16,363 bases of DNA from Alphaproteobacteria bacterium (GTDB lineage Bacteria > Pseudomonadota > Alphaproteobacteria > RF32 > CAG-239): the NCBI GenBank assembly GCA_020025875.1, contig JAHHRI010000030.1:1-16363 (forward strand), in the 5' to 3' direction. Positions 6,498-13,661 of this stretch are shown here, one piece after another. The notes under the pieces were generated by a model. That model was given only the letters and a program-made list of their open reading frames with translations. It was not told the DNA's origin and did no database searches. Position 1 is the first letter of the stretch, and each line of letters starts with the position of its first letter. A program made the translations under genes and the position numbers.

Positions 6498-6526
6498 TTA
6501 TTAGACTGTTTTATCTTATTTTGCAA
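6498..6526 (-). promoter_or_regulatory. candidate promoter for tRNA-Ser
   Basis: On the minus strand TTGCAA (6521-6526) and TAATAA (6498-6503) are separated by 17 bp, ending about 17 bases before the mature tRNA 5' end. Confidence 0.35.
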
Positions 6527-6554
6527 GATTTATTTTTGACCTATGGCAAAAAAG

Positions 6555-6569
6555 AGATTTTTTTAATCT
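6555..6569 (-). terminator. weak stem-loop at the end of the nitroreductase gene
   Basis: A 5-bp A/T-rich stem (AGATT/AATCT) spans the stop codon of the nitroreductase gene and is followed on the minus strand by C and six T's. It is a weak terminator candidate. Confidence 0.3.
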
Positions 6570-7159
6570 TCCCAGCCGATGGCTTGGCTTGTGATGACCG
6601 TTTCCGAATTGGGTAAGTTGAGCGCTTTTGCCACGGCATCTTTGTCAAAATAGCTGCGGACGACAGCGCCGATCCCTCTAGAAGCGGCATAAAGCCCAAC
6701 ATTTTGATAAGCCGATCCGGCATGCAAGAAAGGATAGTTGTCTTCTTTTTTGCCGGTATAAATCAAAACCAGAGGCACGTTTTTCATATAATCCTGAGTT
6801 TGGAATAAAGGCAAAATATTGTCGGTGCGAATCTGTCGAAGCGTGTGCTTAAGAGCGTTATATTGCCAAATTCCGTCACCTCTGGCGACGTATATTTCCA
6901 AATCTTTCTGATTCATGGCCGTCGGGATGGTGCGTAGACCGCCGCTCCGATTGATGCCGTAGGCCGCCCACAATATCTCGCTTAAAGTTTTGTTATCAAC
7001 TTCCTTGTCGGCAAACTGCTTAACCGAATGCCTCTCGTTTAAAGCCTGCATCAAAGGCATTCCGCCTTCCCGATCAGGAGCCGGCAATATTTGTTCTGTT
7101 GCCGAAACGTTGTTGATGATTGTCATTGCCAAAAGCACTCCTATGGTTATGTTGTTCAT
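6563..7159 (-). CDS. exported nitroreductase-family flavoprotein (SagB/ThcOx-like)
   Basis: A 198-residue FMN-dependent nitroreductase-fold protein. After a signal-peptide-like N terminus (residues 1-20, ending VSA) it has LPAPDREGGMPLMQAL and then R43-H-S45, the N-terminal FMN-phosphate contact of the family. The middle carries LSEILWAAYGINR, RTIPTAMNQKDLEIYV and the NYPFLHAGSAYQNVGLYAASRGIG helix. It ends SQAIGWED in place of the usual GYP-type end. The pattern is closest to SagB/ThcOx-type dehydrogenases; no partner YcaO or peptide gene is nearby, so azoline oxidation is not supported. The substrate is unknown. An export signal on a flavoenzyme is unusual because FMN must be supplied outside the cytoplasm. 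The ATG has AAAAGGAG upstream. It follows the 7218-8273 gene by 58 bases on the same strand, with no terminator between. Confidence 0.85.
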   Translation of the reverse strand: MNNITIGVLLAMTIINNVSATEQILPAPDREGGMPLMQALNERHSVKQFADKEVDNKTLSEILWAAYGINRSGGLRTIPTAMNQKDLEIYVARGDGIWQYNALKHTLRQIRTDNILPLFQTQDYMKNVPLVLIYTGKKEDNYPFLHAGSAYQNVGLYAASRGIGAVVRSYFDKDAVAKALNLPNSETVITSQAIGWED

Positions 7160-7217
7160 AAGCTGCCGCTCCTTTTAAAACAGTTGGTTGGGATTGCCGA
7201 AAACAGGTGAAGGTTGG

Positions 7218-8273
7218 TTACGGCTTTTTGGGCGGTTCGTACGATTGCGGAGAAAATGTTTCCGTCGGGCAGAGCAGATGATCCGATTGGTGCGGACACT
7301 CGTTTTGCATAAGTTTAATTTGCATTTTTTCAAGCAGAAAACAAACGACGGATTCGTCCATTTGGTAGGCGTGTGTTTCCATGGGATTCATGGCATAAAG
7401 ATCGTTTCCTTCCAGCGCAAGATAATCAAACTTTTTTTCAAACAGCTTGTCAATGAGCGGAAAGTTTGCCCAGTCTTCCTGTCGACGGGCAATTTGCAGG
7501 GCTTCGTGAAAAAGGAGCGCAGGTACGGATAAGTTGTTGTAACCGGCAAGTTTTTCTTTATTGATAAAGATTGTTTTGCCATCTGTATAGGTCATCTGCG
7601 GCGTTTTGTGAATTTGTTCCGTTTTCTGTGCGGCTTTTGCTTCGTACCATTCTTTTTCGTTAAAAAATCGGCAACAGATTTGCGTGTGGTAAGTTTCGTT
7701 AAAGGCTTTAAGAACATTTTCCGCCAGTTCACGTTGCTGCCAAAAGTCCAACTCAAACCAGTTTTCCAAGTCCTCTTTGAGGCGTGGTACACTTTGCAGC
7801 CGATGGCAGAATTGATCACAGCGTGCTTGTTCCTGTTTGAGAAACTCGTCGGGCAGTTTGATGCCGAACAATAAAATTTTGAGTTGGTCGCCATAAACCG
7901 AAACCGTTTGTCGGTTTTGCTCAAAAGTTTCCGGATCTCTGCCGATCACATCTTGCAACAGGCCGTCGAGCAACTCAATTCTTTGTTTGTTGTTAAGAGC
8001 GGCGAGCCGCGCGTTTGACATACCTGCCAGTTTGCGGACGGCATATTCATAATGTCGTCTTTCTGTTGCTTTCAGTTTAGGTTTTAGTTCGCGGGAAAGT
8101 TTATTCCATTCTTCAATAGAAGGAAAAGTGATACTGCCGAGCAAGCGATCCAGTTTGACCTGATGTTTGGGAAACTTTGGTTCAATGACCGCATATTGTT
8201 TCCCTTTGTACAGGCCTGCCATAATATTACAGTTCAGCAGAATCCAACGATATTCGGATACGTTCAGTTTCAT
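7218..8273 (-). CDS. unknown protein with a zincin-like HExxQ motif
   Basis: A 351-residue soluble, mostly helical protein with no signal peptide. I do not recognise the family. Residues 40-220 are charged and helical. The C-terminal part resembles a zincin-like metallopeptidase core: a strand segment (KTIFINKEKL), then ALLFHEALQIARR with H256-E257-x-x-Q260, and about 40 residues later NPMETHAYQMDE with E299 in a place where related proteins have the third metal ligand. The second histidine of HExxH is replaced by glutamine, so the site is either inactive or altered. The tail is Pro/Ser rich. The start is supported by AGGAG 7 bases upstream and a near-consensus promoter. It is probably co-transcribed with the exported nitroreductase, but what links the two is unclear. 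Confidence 0.75.
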   Translation of the reverse strand: MKLNVSEYRWILLNCNIMAGLYKGKQYAVIEPKFPKHQVKLDRLLGSITFPSIEEWNKLSRELKPKLKATERRHYEYAVRKLAGMSNARLAALNNKQRIELLDGLLQDVIGRDPETFEQNRQTVSVYGDQLKILLFGIKLPDEFLKQEQARCDQFCHRLQSVPRLKEDLENWFELDFWQQRELAENVLKAFNETYHTQICCRFFNEKEWYEAKAAQKTEQIHKTPQMTYTDGKTIFINKEKLAGYNNLSVPALLFHEALQIARRQEDWANFPLIDKLFEKKFDYLALEGNDLYAMNPMETHAYQMDESVVCFLLEKMQIKLMQNECPHQSDHLLCPTETFSPQSYEPPKKP

Positions 8274-8299
8274 GCCTTACTCCTGTTTTATATTTTTGC

Positions 8300-8328
8300 A
8301 TTATACTCTATTTGCCGACATTTTCCAA
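8300..8328 (-). promoter_or_regulatory. predicted sigma70 promoter for the 7218-8273 gene
   Basis: On the minus strand a perfect TATAAT (8300-8305) follows TTGGAA (8323-8328) by 17 bp. The predicted leader is about 20 bases. Confidence 0.65.
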
Positions 8329-8413
8329 GCAAAAAAGATCTGCCGTTTGTTTTTTGTCTTTTTTCTGTGCGCGTCCTGCCGGTTGATCGGTGGTGTTCTT
8401 AAGGCATCAATGC

Positions 8414-8442
8414 AAAAAAAACCGCCCGATGTCGGGCGGTTT
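8414..8442 (-). terminator. intrinsic terminator of rpsA
   Basis: AAACCGCCCGA pairs perfectly with TCGGGCGGTTT, and on the minus strand the stem is followed by a run of T's. It begins about 24 bases past the rpsA stop codon. Confidence 0.9.
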
Positions 8443-8465
8443 CTGATAAATAGGCCGGTAAAGGC

Positions 8466-10148
8466 TTATTTCTTTTTCAAGGCTTCGCCGAGGGCGTCGC
8501 CAAGAGCAGAACCGGTAGAAGCCGTGTTGGAATATTCTTCCAGCACCTTTTTCTCTTCTTCGATTTCTAAAGTCTTGACAGACAAACCGAGCTTGCCTTT
8601 TTTCTTGTCAACATTGACGATTTTGGCTTCCAGTTCATCGCCGACATTGTACTGGCTCAGATCCTGACCGGCTCTGTCTTTTGACATATCGGTCTTTTTA
8701 ATGTTGGCGGCAATGCCGTTAACATCAACATCAACACCTCTGTCGTCAATAGCGGTGATGGTTGCTTTGACAATATCACCTTTCTTAAAGCCGTCGAGAG
8801 CCGTGGCATTTTCATCTTCGGTCAACTGTTTGATGCCGAGGCTGATGCGCTCTTTTTCGACATCGACATCAATGATTTTAGCCTGAATTTCTTGACCTTT
8901 GGCATAATCTTTGACTGCTTCTTCGCCGGATTTGTCCCAAGCGATATCGGACAGGTGAATCATGCCGTCAATTTCGTCATTCAGACCGACAAACAAACCA
9001 AATTCGGTAATGTTTTTGATTTTGCCTTCGATAACAGATCCGACCGGATGTTCTTCAATGTAGGCAGCCCAAGGATTCGGGGTGCACTGTTTGATGCCGA
9101 GGCTGATTCTTCTCTTTTCGGGATCAACTTCGAGAACCTTAACTTCAACTTCCTGAGAAGTCGAAACGATCTTGCCGGGGTGGACGTTCTTGCGAGTCCA
9201 GCTCATTTCGGAAATGTGAACCAAACCTTCAATACCGTCTTCCAGCTCAACGAATGCGCCATAATCGGTAATGTTGGTTACTTTTCCTTTGTAAATGTCG
9301 CCGACTTTGAATCTTTCTTCGACATTCTGCCACGGATCGCTCTCAAGCTGTTTCATGCCGAGGCTGATACGTTGGTTGTCTTCGTTAAATTTGATAACCT
9401 GAACTTTAACCGTCTGACCGACCGAAAGAACTTCGGCAGGGTGGTTGATGCGCTTCCATGAAATGTCGGTAACGTGCAGTAAGCCGTCAACGCCGCCGAG
9501 ATCAATAAACGCACCATAGTCGGTGATGTTTTTGACCATACCGTCAAGGACTGATCCTTCTTTGATGGCATCAATCAGTTCGGCTCTCGATTCGGCTCTG
9601 GTTTCTTCAAGCACGACACGACGGGAAACAACGATGTTGCCTCTGACCTTGTCCATTTTCAAAATCTGGAAAGGTTGGGAAATGCCCATCAGCGGGGTAA
9701 TGTCGCGGATCGGACGGATGTCAATTTGCGAACCCGGCAAGAAAGCGATGGCGCCGTTCAGATCAACGGTGAAGCCGCCTTTAACGCGACCAAAGATAAT
9801 ACCGTTGATTCTTTCGTTGGCACTCATGGCCTTTTCCAGATCCTGCCATACTTCTTCGCGGCGGGCTTTTTCGCGAGAAAGGACGATGTTGCCTTCGCGA
9901 TCTTCGTAACGATCAACAAAAACTTCGACCGTATCGCCAATTTTAAGTTCCTGATTTTGACCAAATTCACGAACGGGAATGCGCCCCTCGGATTTCAGTC
10001 CGACATCGACGGTAACAAAGTCGGGGTTGATTTTAATGATGGTTCCTTTTACAACCGAGCCGATCAAACCATTGTCACCAAACTGCTCATTGAGCAAGTC
10101 GGCAAAAATTTCATCGGTTTCGGGAATTTGAACTTCTGGTGTATTCAT
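8466..10148 (-). CDS. rpsA: 30S ribosomal protein S1
   Basis: About 560 residues forming six S1/OB-fold repeats, the standard architecture. Repeats 3 to 5 are the most alike, each with ITDYGAF or ITEFGLF, then GLxH, then a closing ISLG(M/I)KQ. Repeat 1 begins GSVVKGTIIKI, repeat 2 is the shorter NGIIFGRVKGGFTVDL, and repeat 6 is divergent (GDIVKATITAIDDRGVDVDV). S1 binds the 30S subunit and unfolds mRNA at initiation. It lies directly downstream of cmk, as in many proteobacteria. Two starts are possible: the ATG at 10148, giving MNTPEVQIPE, or a TTG at 10166 that has a better-spaced AAGGA but adds an odd aromatic NCFYF leader. I prefer the ATG because it fits homologous N termini, and S1 mRNAs often lack a strong ribosome-binding site. 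Confidence 0.96.
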   Translation of the reverse strand: MNTPEVQIPETDEIFADLLNEQFGDNGLIGSVVKGTIIKINPDFVTVDVGLKSEGRIPVREFGQNQELKIGDTVEVFVDRYEDREGNIVLSREKARREEVWQDLEKAMSANERINGIIFGRVKGGFTVDLNGAIAFLPGSQIDIRPIRDITPLMGISQPFQILKMDKVRGNIVVSRRVVLEETRAESRAELIDAIKEGSVLDGMVKNITDYGAFIDLGGVDGLLHVTDISWKRINHPAEVLSVGQTVKVQVIKFNEDNQRISLGMKQLESDPWQNVEERFKVGDIYKGKVTNITDYGAFVELEDGIEGLVHISEMSWTRKNVHPGKIVSTSQEVEVKVLEVDPEKRRISLGIKQCTPNPWAAYIEEHPVGSVIEGKIKNITEFGLFVGLNDEIDGMIHLSDIAWDKSGEEAVKDYAKGQEIQAKIIDVDVEKERISLGIKQLTEDENATALDGFKKGDIVKATITAIDDRGVDVDVNGIAANIKKTDMSKDRAGQDLSQYNVGDELEAKIVNVDKKKGKLGLSVKTLEIEEEKKVLEEYSNTASTGSALGDALGEALKKK

Positions 10149-10222
10149 AAAGTAAAAACAATTCAAAATGCCATTCCTTCGTGGTTAGCGAGAGGCGGAC
10201 TTGTACGTCATCAATCAATTGA

Positions 10223-10240
10223 ACGCAGCGTACCCTGCGT
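10223..10240. repeat. inverted repeat in the rpsA leader
   Basis: ACGCAG and CTGCGT form a perfect 6-bp inverted repeat around CGTACC. It would lie in the 5' leader of the rpsA mRNA, about 75 bases before the start codon. rpsA translation is autoregulated through leader structure in E. coli, so this is a candidate element. Confidence 0.4.
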
Positions 10241-10254
10241 GTCAAATCAGCTCA

Positions 10255-10282
10255 TTTATACACTTAAATTATTATTTTTCAA
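10255..10282 (-). promoter_or_regulatory. predicted sigma70 promoter for rpsA
   Basis: On the minus strand TTGAAA (10277-10282) and TATAAA (10255-10260), each 5 of 6 to consensus, are 16 bp apart. The predicted leader is about 100 bases. A 10-bp palindrome TTTGCGCAAA (10298-10307) lies just upstream. No terminator separates cmk from rpsA, so readthrough from cmk is also likely. Confidence 0.6.
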
Positions 10283-10314
10283 GCGCAATTTATGCCGTTT
10301 GCGCAAATTTTGCC

Positions 10315-10986
10315 TCAAAAGCCGTTTTTTGATTTTTTTTCTTCGATCAGAGCGACGGCTTTGGCCATCACCTCGGCGGCATTTAACTCCGAAGTATCAA
10401 AAATGACCGCATCTTCCGCCGGTTTCAGAGGGGCTGCCGTGCGTTCGCTGTCACGCTTGTCGCGGGCAATCATGTCGGCCAACACTTTTTCATACTCGGT
10501 TTCAATGCCTTTTTGCCGAAATTCGTCATAACGGCGTTTTGCGCGAACTTCCGGACCGGCGGTAACAAACAGTTTGATTTCTGCTTGCGGGCAAACAACC
10601 GTGCCGGTATCACGACCGTCATAGACAACGCCTTCTGCCGGACAACCGTCGGCAAAAGTCGGGTTTAAGGCAAAATCTTGTTGCATTTTAAGGAGGGCGG
10701 CGCGCACTTGCGGATGGGCGGAAACGATTGAGGCGGCACGGCTGCCGACATCACTGCGAAAATCTTTCTGGCGCGACAGTTTAATCATTTTGACGAAGGT
10801 CAGTTTTGCGGCCAAGGCGGCGGCTTTTTCCTCGTTGTGAACATCCAGCCCTTCCAATATCATTTCCAGCCCGACCGCACGGTAGACCATGCCGGTGTCA
10901 AAATAGGCCAAGCGATAGCGTTCGGCCAAGGCGGTGCCCAGAGTTCCTTTGCCTGCAGCGGCAGGCCCGTCAATAGTGATAATCAT
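10315..10986 (-). CDS. cmk: cytidylate kinase
   Basis: A 223-residue kinase that phosphorylates CMP and dCMP with ATP in the cytoplasm, of usual length. The Walker A loop GPAAAGKGT is at residues 7-15 and DTGMVYRA at 30-37. The CMP-binding region includes FRSDVGSRAASIVSA at 76-90 and YDGRDTGTVVCPQA at 122-135. The lid and C-terminal part read RRYDEFRQKG and RDKRDSERTAAPLKPAEDA. It sits directly upstream of rpsA on the same strand, the classic cmk-rpsA pairing. The ATG at 10986 has only a weak Shine-Dalgarno sequence, but the MIITIDGPAAAGKGT start matches the family exactly. Its promoter region is shared with the divergent rsmE and carries a perfect 12-bp palindrome. Confidence 0.96.
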   Translation of the reverse strand: MIITIDGPAAAGKGTLGTALAERYRLAYFDTGMVYRAVGLEMILEGLDVHNEEKAAALAAKLTFVKMIKLSRQKDFRSDVGSRAASIVSAHPQVRAALLKMQQDFALNPTFADGCPAEGVVYDGRDTGTVVCPQAEIKLFVTAGPEVRAKRRYDEFRQKGIETEYEKVLADMIARDKRDSERTAAPLKPAEDAVIFDTSELNAAEVMAKAVALIEEKKSKNGF

Positions 10987-11010
10987 GTTTCAGCCCGTAA
11001 CGAAAACTTA

Positions 11011-11022
11011 ACTAACGTTAGT
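11011..11022. promoter_or_regulatory. 12-bp perfect palindrome between cmk and rsmE, possible operator
   Basis: ACTAACGTTAGT is perfectly self-complementary. It abuts and shares one base with the predicted cmk -10 (11022-11027), a typical place for repressor binding. The binding protein is unknown. Confidence 0.4.
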
Positions 11023-11050
11023 GTATATTCCGATCGGGTGATAAACTCAA
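11022..11050 (-). promoter_or_regulatory. candidate promoter for cmk
   Basis: On the minus strand TTGAGT (11045-11050) and TATACA (11022-11027) are 17 bp apart, each 4 of 6 to consensus. Confidence 0.4.
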
Positions 11051-11097
11051 GCCTCGGCAAGAGGTTATACAGAATTTATTTTGATCGGAGTAAAAAA

Positions 11098-11856
11098 TTG
11101 TCCAAAAACACCGCCATTCGTTTATATGTCGATACCCCGCTTGCCGTTGGCGCGGAAGTTTGCTTTAACGAAGATCAAAGCCGCTACCTCGGCAACGTCA
11201 TGCACCTTTCTCTCGGAGACGGCGTGTTGCTGTTTGATGGTGTCAACGGCGAATTTGCCGCCGAACTCGTTCACCTCGGCAAAAAAACGGCGACAGCGGT
11301 GGTTCGCGAACAAACGCGCTCCTTTTTGCCCTCGGCAGATGTCTGGCTGATGTTTGCTCCGGTTAAAAAAGATCGCACCGATTTTATCATTGAAAAGGCA
11401 ACGGAACTTGGAGCCGGCAAAATTGTGCCGGTCATCACCTGTCGGACGATTGCCGCAAAGGTGCGCACGGATCGGTTTCGGCTGCAAGCGGCAGAAGCTG
11501 CCGAACAGTCTGGGCGGATGGAAGTGCCCGAGATCGGGGAGCCGGTACATCTGGACAAGTTGCTGGCAAACTGGGATCCCTCGCGGCGGTTGTTTTTTAT
11601 GGACGAAAGCGGTCAAGGTCTGCCTGCCGCACAGGCTTTCTCCGCCTATCGGGGACCGGCAGCGTTATTGATCGGTCCGGAGGGCGGATTTTCTTCGGAA
11701 GAGCAAAATCTGATACGCACGCTTCCTTTTGTCAGCGCCGTCAGTTTGGGGGCTCTGATTTTGCGGGCAGAAACGGCGGCTGCCGTATCATTGGGAGTTT
11801 GGCAGGCGATAAGCGGTTTGGAAAATGGGGAAAGAAATGAAAAAGAAGGCAAGTAG
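11098..11856 (+). CDS. rsmE: 16S rRNA m3U1498 methyltransferase RsmE
   Basis: 252 residues from a TTG start. RsmE methylates N3 of U1498 in 16S rRNA within the 30S subunit, using SAM. The N-terminal PUA-like domain starts AIRLYVDTPLAVG and includes the RYLGNVMHLSLGDGVLLFDG segment. The C-terminal SPOUT knot domain has DFIIEKATELGAGKIVPV, EAAEQSGRMEVPEI, LLIGPEGGFSSEE and the knot motif SLGALILRAETAAA. The frame is open well upstream, overlapping the cmk start region, but that extension matches nothing in the family. The TTG at 11098 has TCGGAG a few bases upstream and gives the normal length. The gene ends inside rquA (about 20-32 bases of overlap depending on the rquA start), so the two are probably translationally coupled. 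Confidence 0.95.
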   Translation: MSKNTAIRLYVDTPLAVGAEVCFNEDQSRYLGNVMHLSLGDGVLLFDGVNGEFAAELVHLGKKTATAVVREQTRSFLPSADVWLMFAPVKKDRTDFIIEKATELGAGKIVPVITCRTIAAKVRTDRFRLQAAEAAEQSGRMEVPEIGEPVHLDKLLANWDPSRRLFFMDESGQGLPAAQAFSAYRGPAALLIGPEGGFSSEEQNLIRTLPFVSAVSLGALILRAETAAAVSLGVWQAISGLENGERNEKEGK

Positions 11857-12559
11857 AATCCCGCCGCAGCAAAGGGTGGCGGACAAAGCCAAAATCCCGC
11901 TTTATCAGCGGGAGTTCTACAGTTGGCTGTATGAAAGCCCGCGGTTGACACGATGGTTGGACAACCAGAAATTGCTCAATATTTTGACCTTTGGCTTTAG
12001 TGCCAAAATGCTCAAGTCTTGCGCTGGCGAGATACCGACTTCTGCCGATGTTTTGCAGCTGGGGGCAACCTTTGGCGACCAGATCGGCGTGGCGGCAGCC
12101 AAAGTCGGCATTTACGGTCACTATGATCTGCTTGATGCCAGCATGGTTCAACTTCGCCACCAGCGCAACAAATATTGCTATTTTTATCCGTTTATGCGTT
12201 TTATCAACGGCGATGCGTCCGAGCCGCCAAAGCGCAAATATGACATTGTCATTTGTTATATGTTGCTGCACGAAGTTCCTTCGGCTGCCCGTATGCAGAT
12301 TGTCAACAATGCGCTTGAGGCGCTCAAGCCGGGCGGCAAGGCGGTGTTTGTCGATTACAACAATTCGCCGGTATGGCACCCGCTCCGATATATTGTTAAG
12401 CTTTTCAACCGATTGTATCAGCCGTTTGCCGAAAAGTTATGGAATAACGAAATTAAAAACGATGCGCGCAATCCGTCGGATTTTTTCTGGCGCAAGACAA
12501 CCTATTTTGGCCGAATGTATCAAAAGGTGGTTGCGGTTAAAAAGGAAAGCCTGTATTAA
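11825..12559 (+). CDS. rquA: rhodoquinone biosynthesis methyltransferase-like protein RquA
   Basis: A 244-residue class I methyltransferase-fold protein that fits RquA, which makes rhodoquinone from ubiquinone using SAM. It shows FYSWLYESPRLTRWLD at 31-46, the segment aligned with YWWAY-HP in RquA; motif I as VLQLGATFGD at 76-85, where the usual acidic residue is Gln; and DLLDAS at 101-106. These are followed by MLLHEVP at 146-152, LKPGGKAVFVDY at 167-178, PVWHPLRY at 182-189 and FFGxxYQKVV-like YFGRMYQKVVAV near the end. The atypical SAM motif is a known hallmark of RquA compared with UbiE/UbiG. Rhodoquinone lets complex II run as a fumarate reductase without oxygen. The start could be the ATG at 11825 or, more likely, 11837, which has GGGGAAAG before it. 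It overlaps rsmE and ends at a strong terminator. Confidence 0.85.
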   Translation: MGKEMKKKASRIPPQQRVADKAKIPLYQREFYSWLYESPRLTRWLDNQKLLNILTFGFSAKMLKSCAGEIPTSADVLQLGATFGDQIGVAAAKVGIYGHYDLLDASMVQLRHQRNKYCYFYPFMRFINGDASEPPKRKYDIVICYMLLHEVPSAARMQIVNNALEALKPGGKAVFVDYNNSPVWHPLRYIVKLFNRLYQPFAEKLWNNEIKNDARNPSDFFWRKTTYFGRMYQKVVAVKKESLY

Positions 12560-12576
12560 GGATAGGCGCATACGTC

Positions 12577-12605
12577 AAAAATCCCCGATCAGACGGGGAT
12601 TTTTT
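12577..12605. terminator. bidirectional intrinsic terminator
   Basis: AAAAATCCCCG pairs perfectly with CGGGGATTTTT around a 6-base loop. It is placed between the convergent rquA and the ELM1-family gene, with A- and T-runs for both directions. Confidence 0.9.
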
Positions 12606-12611
12606 GCGTTT

Positions 12612-13589
12612 TCAGAACAAGTCTTTTATTTTTTTGCCGATGTCAATGGCTGGATCCAGCCGTTTCATGGCTTCGGTTTGTTCCTCGTCATATTCTTCGA
12701 TATTCACCGCGTAGCCGCCTTCGCACAGAGAATCGGCAAAGCGCATATGCTTTGGCGTTAGCCAGTTTTTGCCGCGGAAAAGCAAAACCGGTTTTCCCGC
12801 GCCGCAGGCTTCGCAGGCCATGGATACGGAATCTCCGGTGATGATAATGCGATCGGCGCAGGCATAAAAGCCCATAATCGGGTTGTCTTTTTTCTCTCCC
12901 CAGAGGTAGGTATAGGCGGGGATGTGCCCAATTTTTTTCATAATGATTTCTTCCGCCTCTTTGCCGGTTCGCCGCGAAGAAGTGATCAGGATTGATCCGC
13001 TGACCTGATTATGCACATATAAAATGGCATCTGCCAACAAATGCGCGTTTTTGGCGGAGAAAGGCTTTTTTTTGATAGCGCCGCCGACCATGACGGCAGT
13101 TAGCGGTTTGGGCAGTTTGGCAAAAATCGGCTCCCATTTTTCGCGCGCTTCTTTGAGCAATTTTTCGGAAACGCGATGGGGGCATCCGGTGATGTAAAAC
13201 AAATTGTCGCCTTCCGCCTTTCCACGGTCATGTTCGGGCATAATAACCAGATCGATATCTTTCAGGCTAAATTTTCCGGGAAACATCAGTTGAATGATTT
13301 TGGTTTTGCCTTTAGATGCTTTTTTCAACCACAGAGCAATCGGCGCCGTCCTCCGGCTGATTGACAGAACGGCGTCGGGAAAGGGTTCGTTTTTAAGCGG
13401 CGAGCTTTCTCTGCGGCAAACGCCGATCAAGGTTTTTCCGCGCAATATATTCGGCAGCGCGGCAAGTCGGTTGTAGACGATTTTTTTTTCAACGATTTCA
13501 AATTCATCTTCGATGGCGGGGAAAATCCCTTTGGCTTGACCGACACTTCCCGCGCGATCATCCATCAATGCCCAGATAGTTTTTTTCAT
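12612..13589 (-). CDS. mitochondrial fission ELM1-family (DUF1022) protein
   Basis: A 325-residue cytosolic protein of the ELM1/DUF1022 family, a GT-B-like fold common in alphaproteobacteria and, as ELM1, in plants. Family marks are ALMDDRAGSVGQAKGI near the N terminus, SISRRTAPIALWLKK at 76-90 and the central HRVSEKLLKEARE-W-P block. TAVMVGGAIKK (164-174), LITSSRRT (201-208) and TGDSVSMACEACGAGKPVLLF at about 251-271 follow. Such proteins often lie near lipid A or cell-envelope genes and are suspected to use nucleotide-sugar or related substrates. The bacterial function is not established and the name refers only to the plant homologue. The Shine-Dalgarno sequence is weak (AGAG). A perfect TATAAT lies about 45 bases upstream of the start, and its -35 is inside a 20-bp palindrome shared with the divergent secreted-protein gene. 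Confidence 0.88.
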   Translation of the reverse strand: MKKTIWALMDDRAGSVGQAKGIFPAIEDEFEIVEKKIVYNRLAALPNILRGKTLIGVCRRESSPLKNEPFPDAVLSISRRTAPIALWLKKASKGKTKIIQLMFPGKFSLKDIDLVIMPEHDRGKAEGDNLFYITGCPHRVSEKLLKEAREKWEPIFAKLPKPLTAVMVGGAIKKKPFSAKNAHLLADAILYVHNQVSGSILITSSRRTGKEAEEIIMKKIGHIPAYTYLWGEKKDNPIMGFYACADRIIITGDSVSMACEACGAGKPVLLFRGKNWLTPKHMRFADSLCEGGYAVNIEEYDEEQTEAMKRLDPAIDIGKKIKDLF

Positions 13590-13633
13590 GTTTGATAACT
13601 CTAATATTTTTATGGCAAAACGATTCGATACCC

Positions 13634-13661
13634 ATTATATTAATTGTGTTAATTAACACAA
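13634..13661 (-). promoter_or_regulatory. predicted promoter for the ELM1-family gene
   Basis: On the minus strand TTGTGT (13656-13661) and a perfect TATAAT (13634-13639) are 16 bp apart. On the plus strand TATATT (13636-13641) overlaps it and may serve as the -10 of the divergent gene, though its -35 is poor. Confidence 0.5.

Noticed and set aside
6154..6504. Plus-strand frame of 116 codons across the hsp20-tRNA gap
   Set aside because: It runs antisense through the whole tRNA-Ser gene and its terminator; the coding potential is a by-product.
8892..9461. Long plus-strand frame opposite rpsA
   Set aside because: It is the antisense shadow of the S1 repeats, with Phe/Asn/Asp-rich composition that follows from the rpsA codons.
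9675..10406. Plus-strand frame of 243 codons opposite rpsA and the end of cmk
   Set aside because: It is antisense to two certain genes and has no ribosome-binding site or family match.
10837..11097. N-terminal extension of rsmE, in frame, across the cmk start region
   Set aside because: It is antisense to cmk and its promoter, has no family match, and the TTG at 11098 gives the normal RsmE length with a ribosome-binding site.
11741..12379. Minus-strand frame of 212 codons opposite rsmE and rquA
   Set aside because: It is antisense to two well-supported genes and shows no domain.
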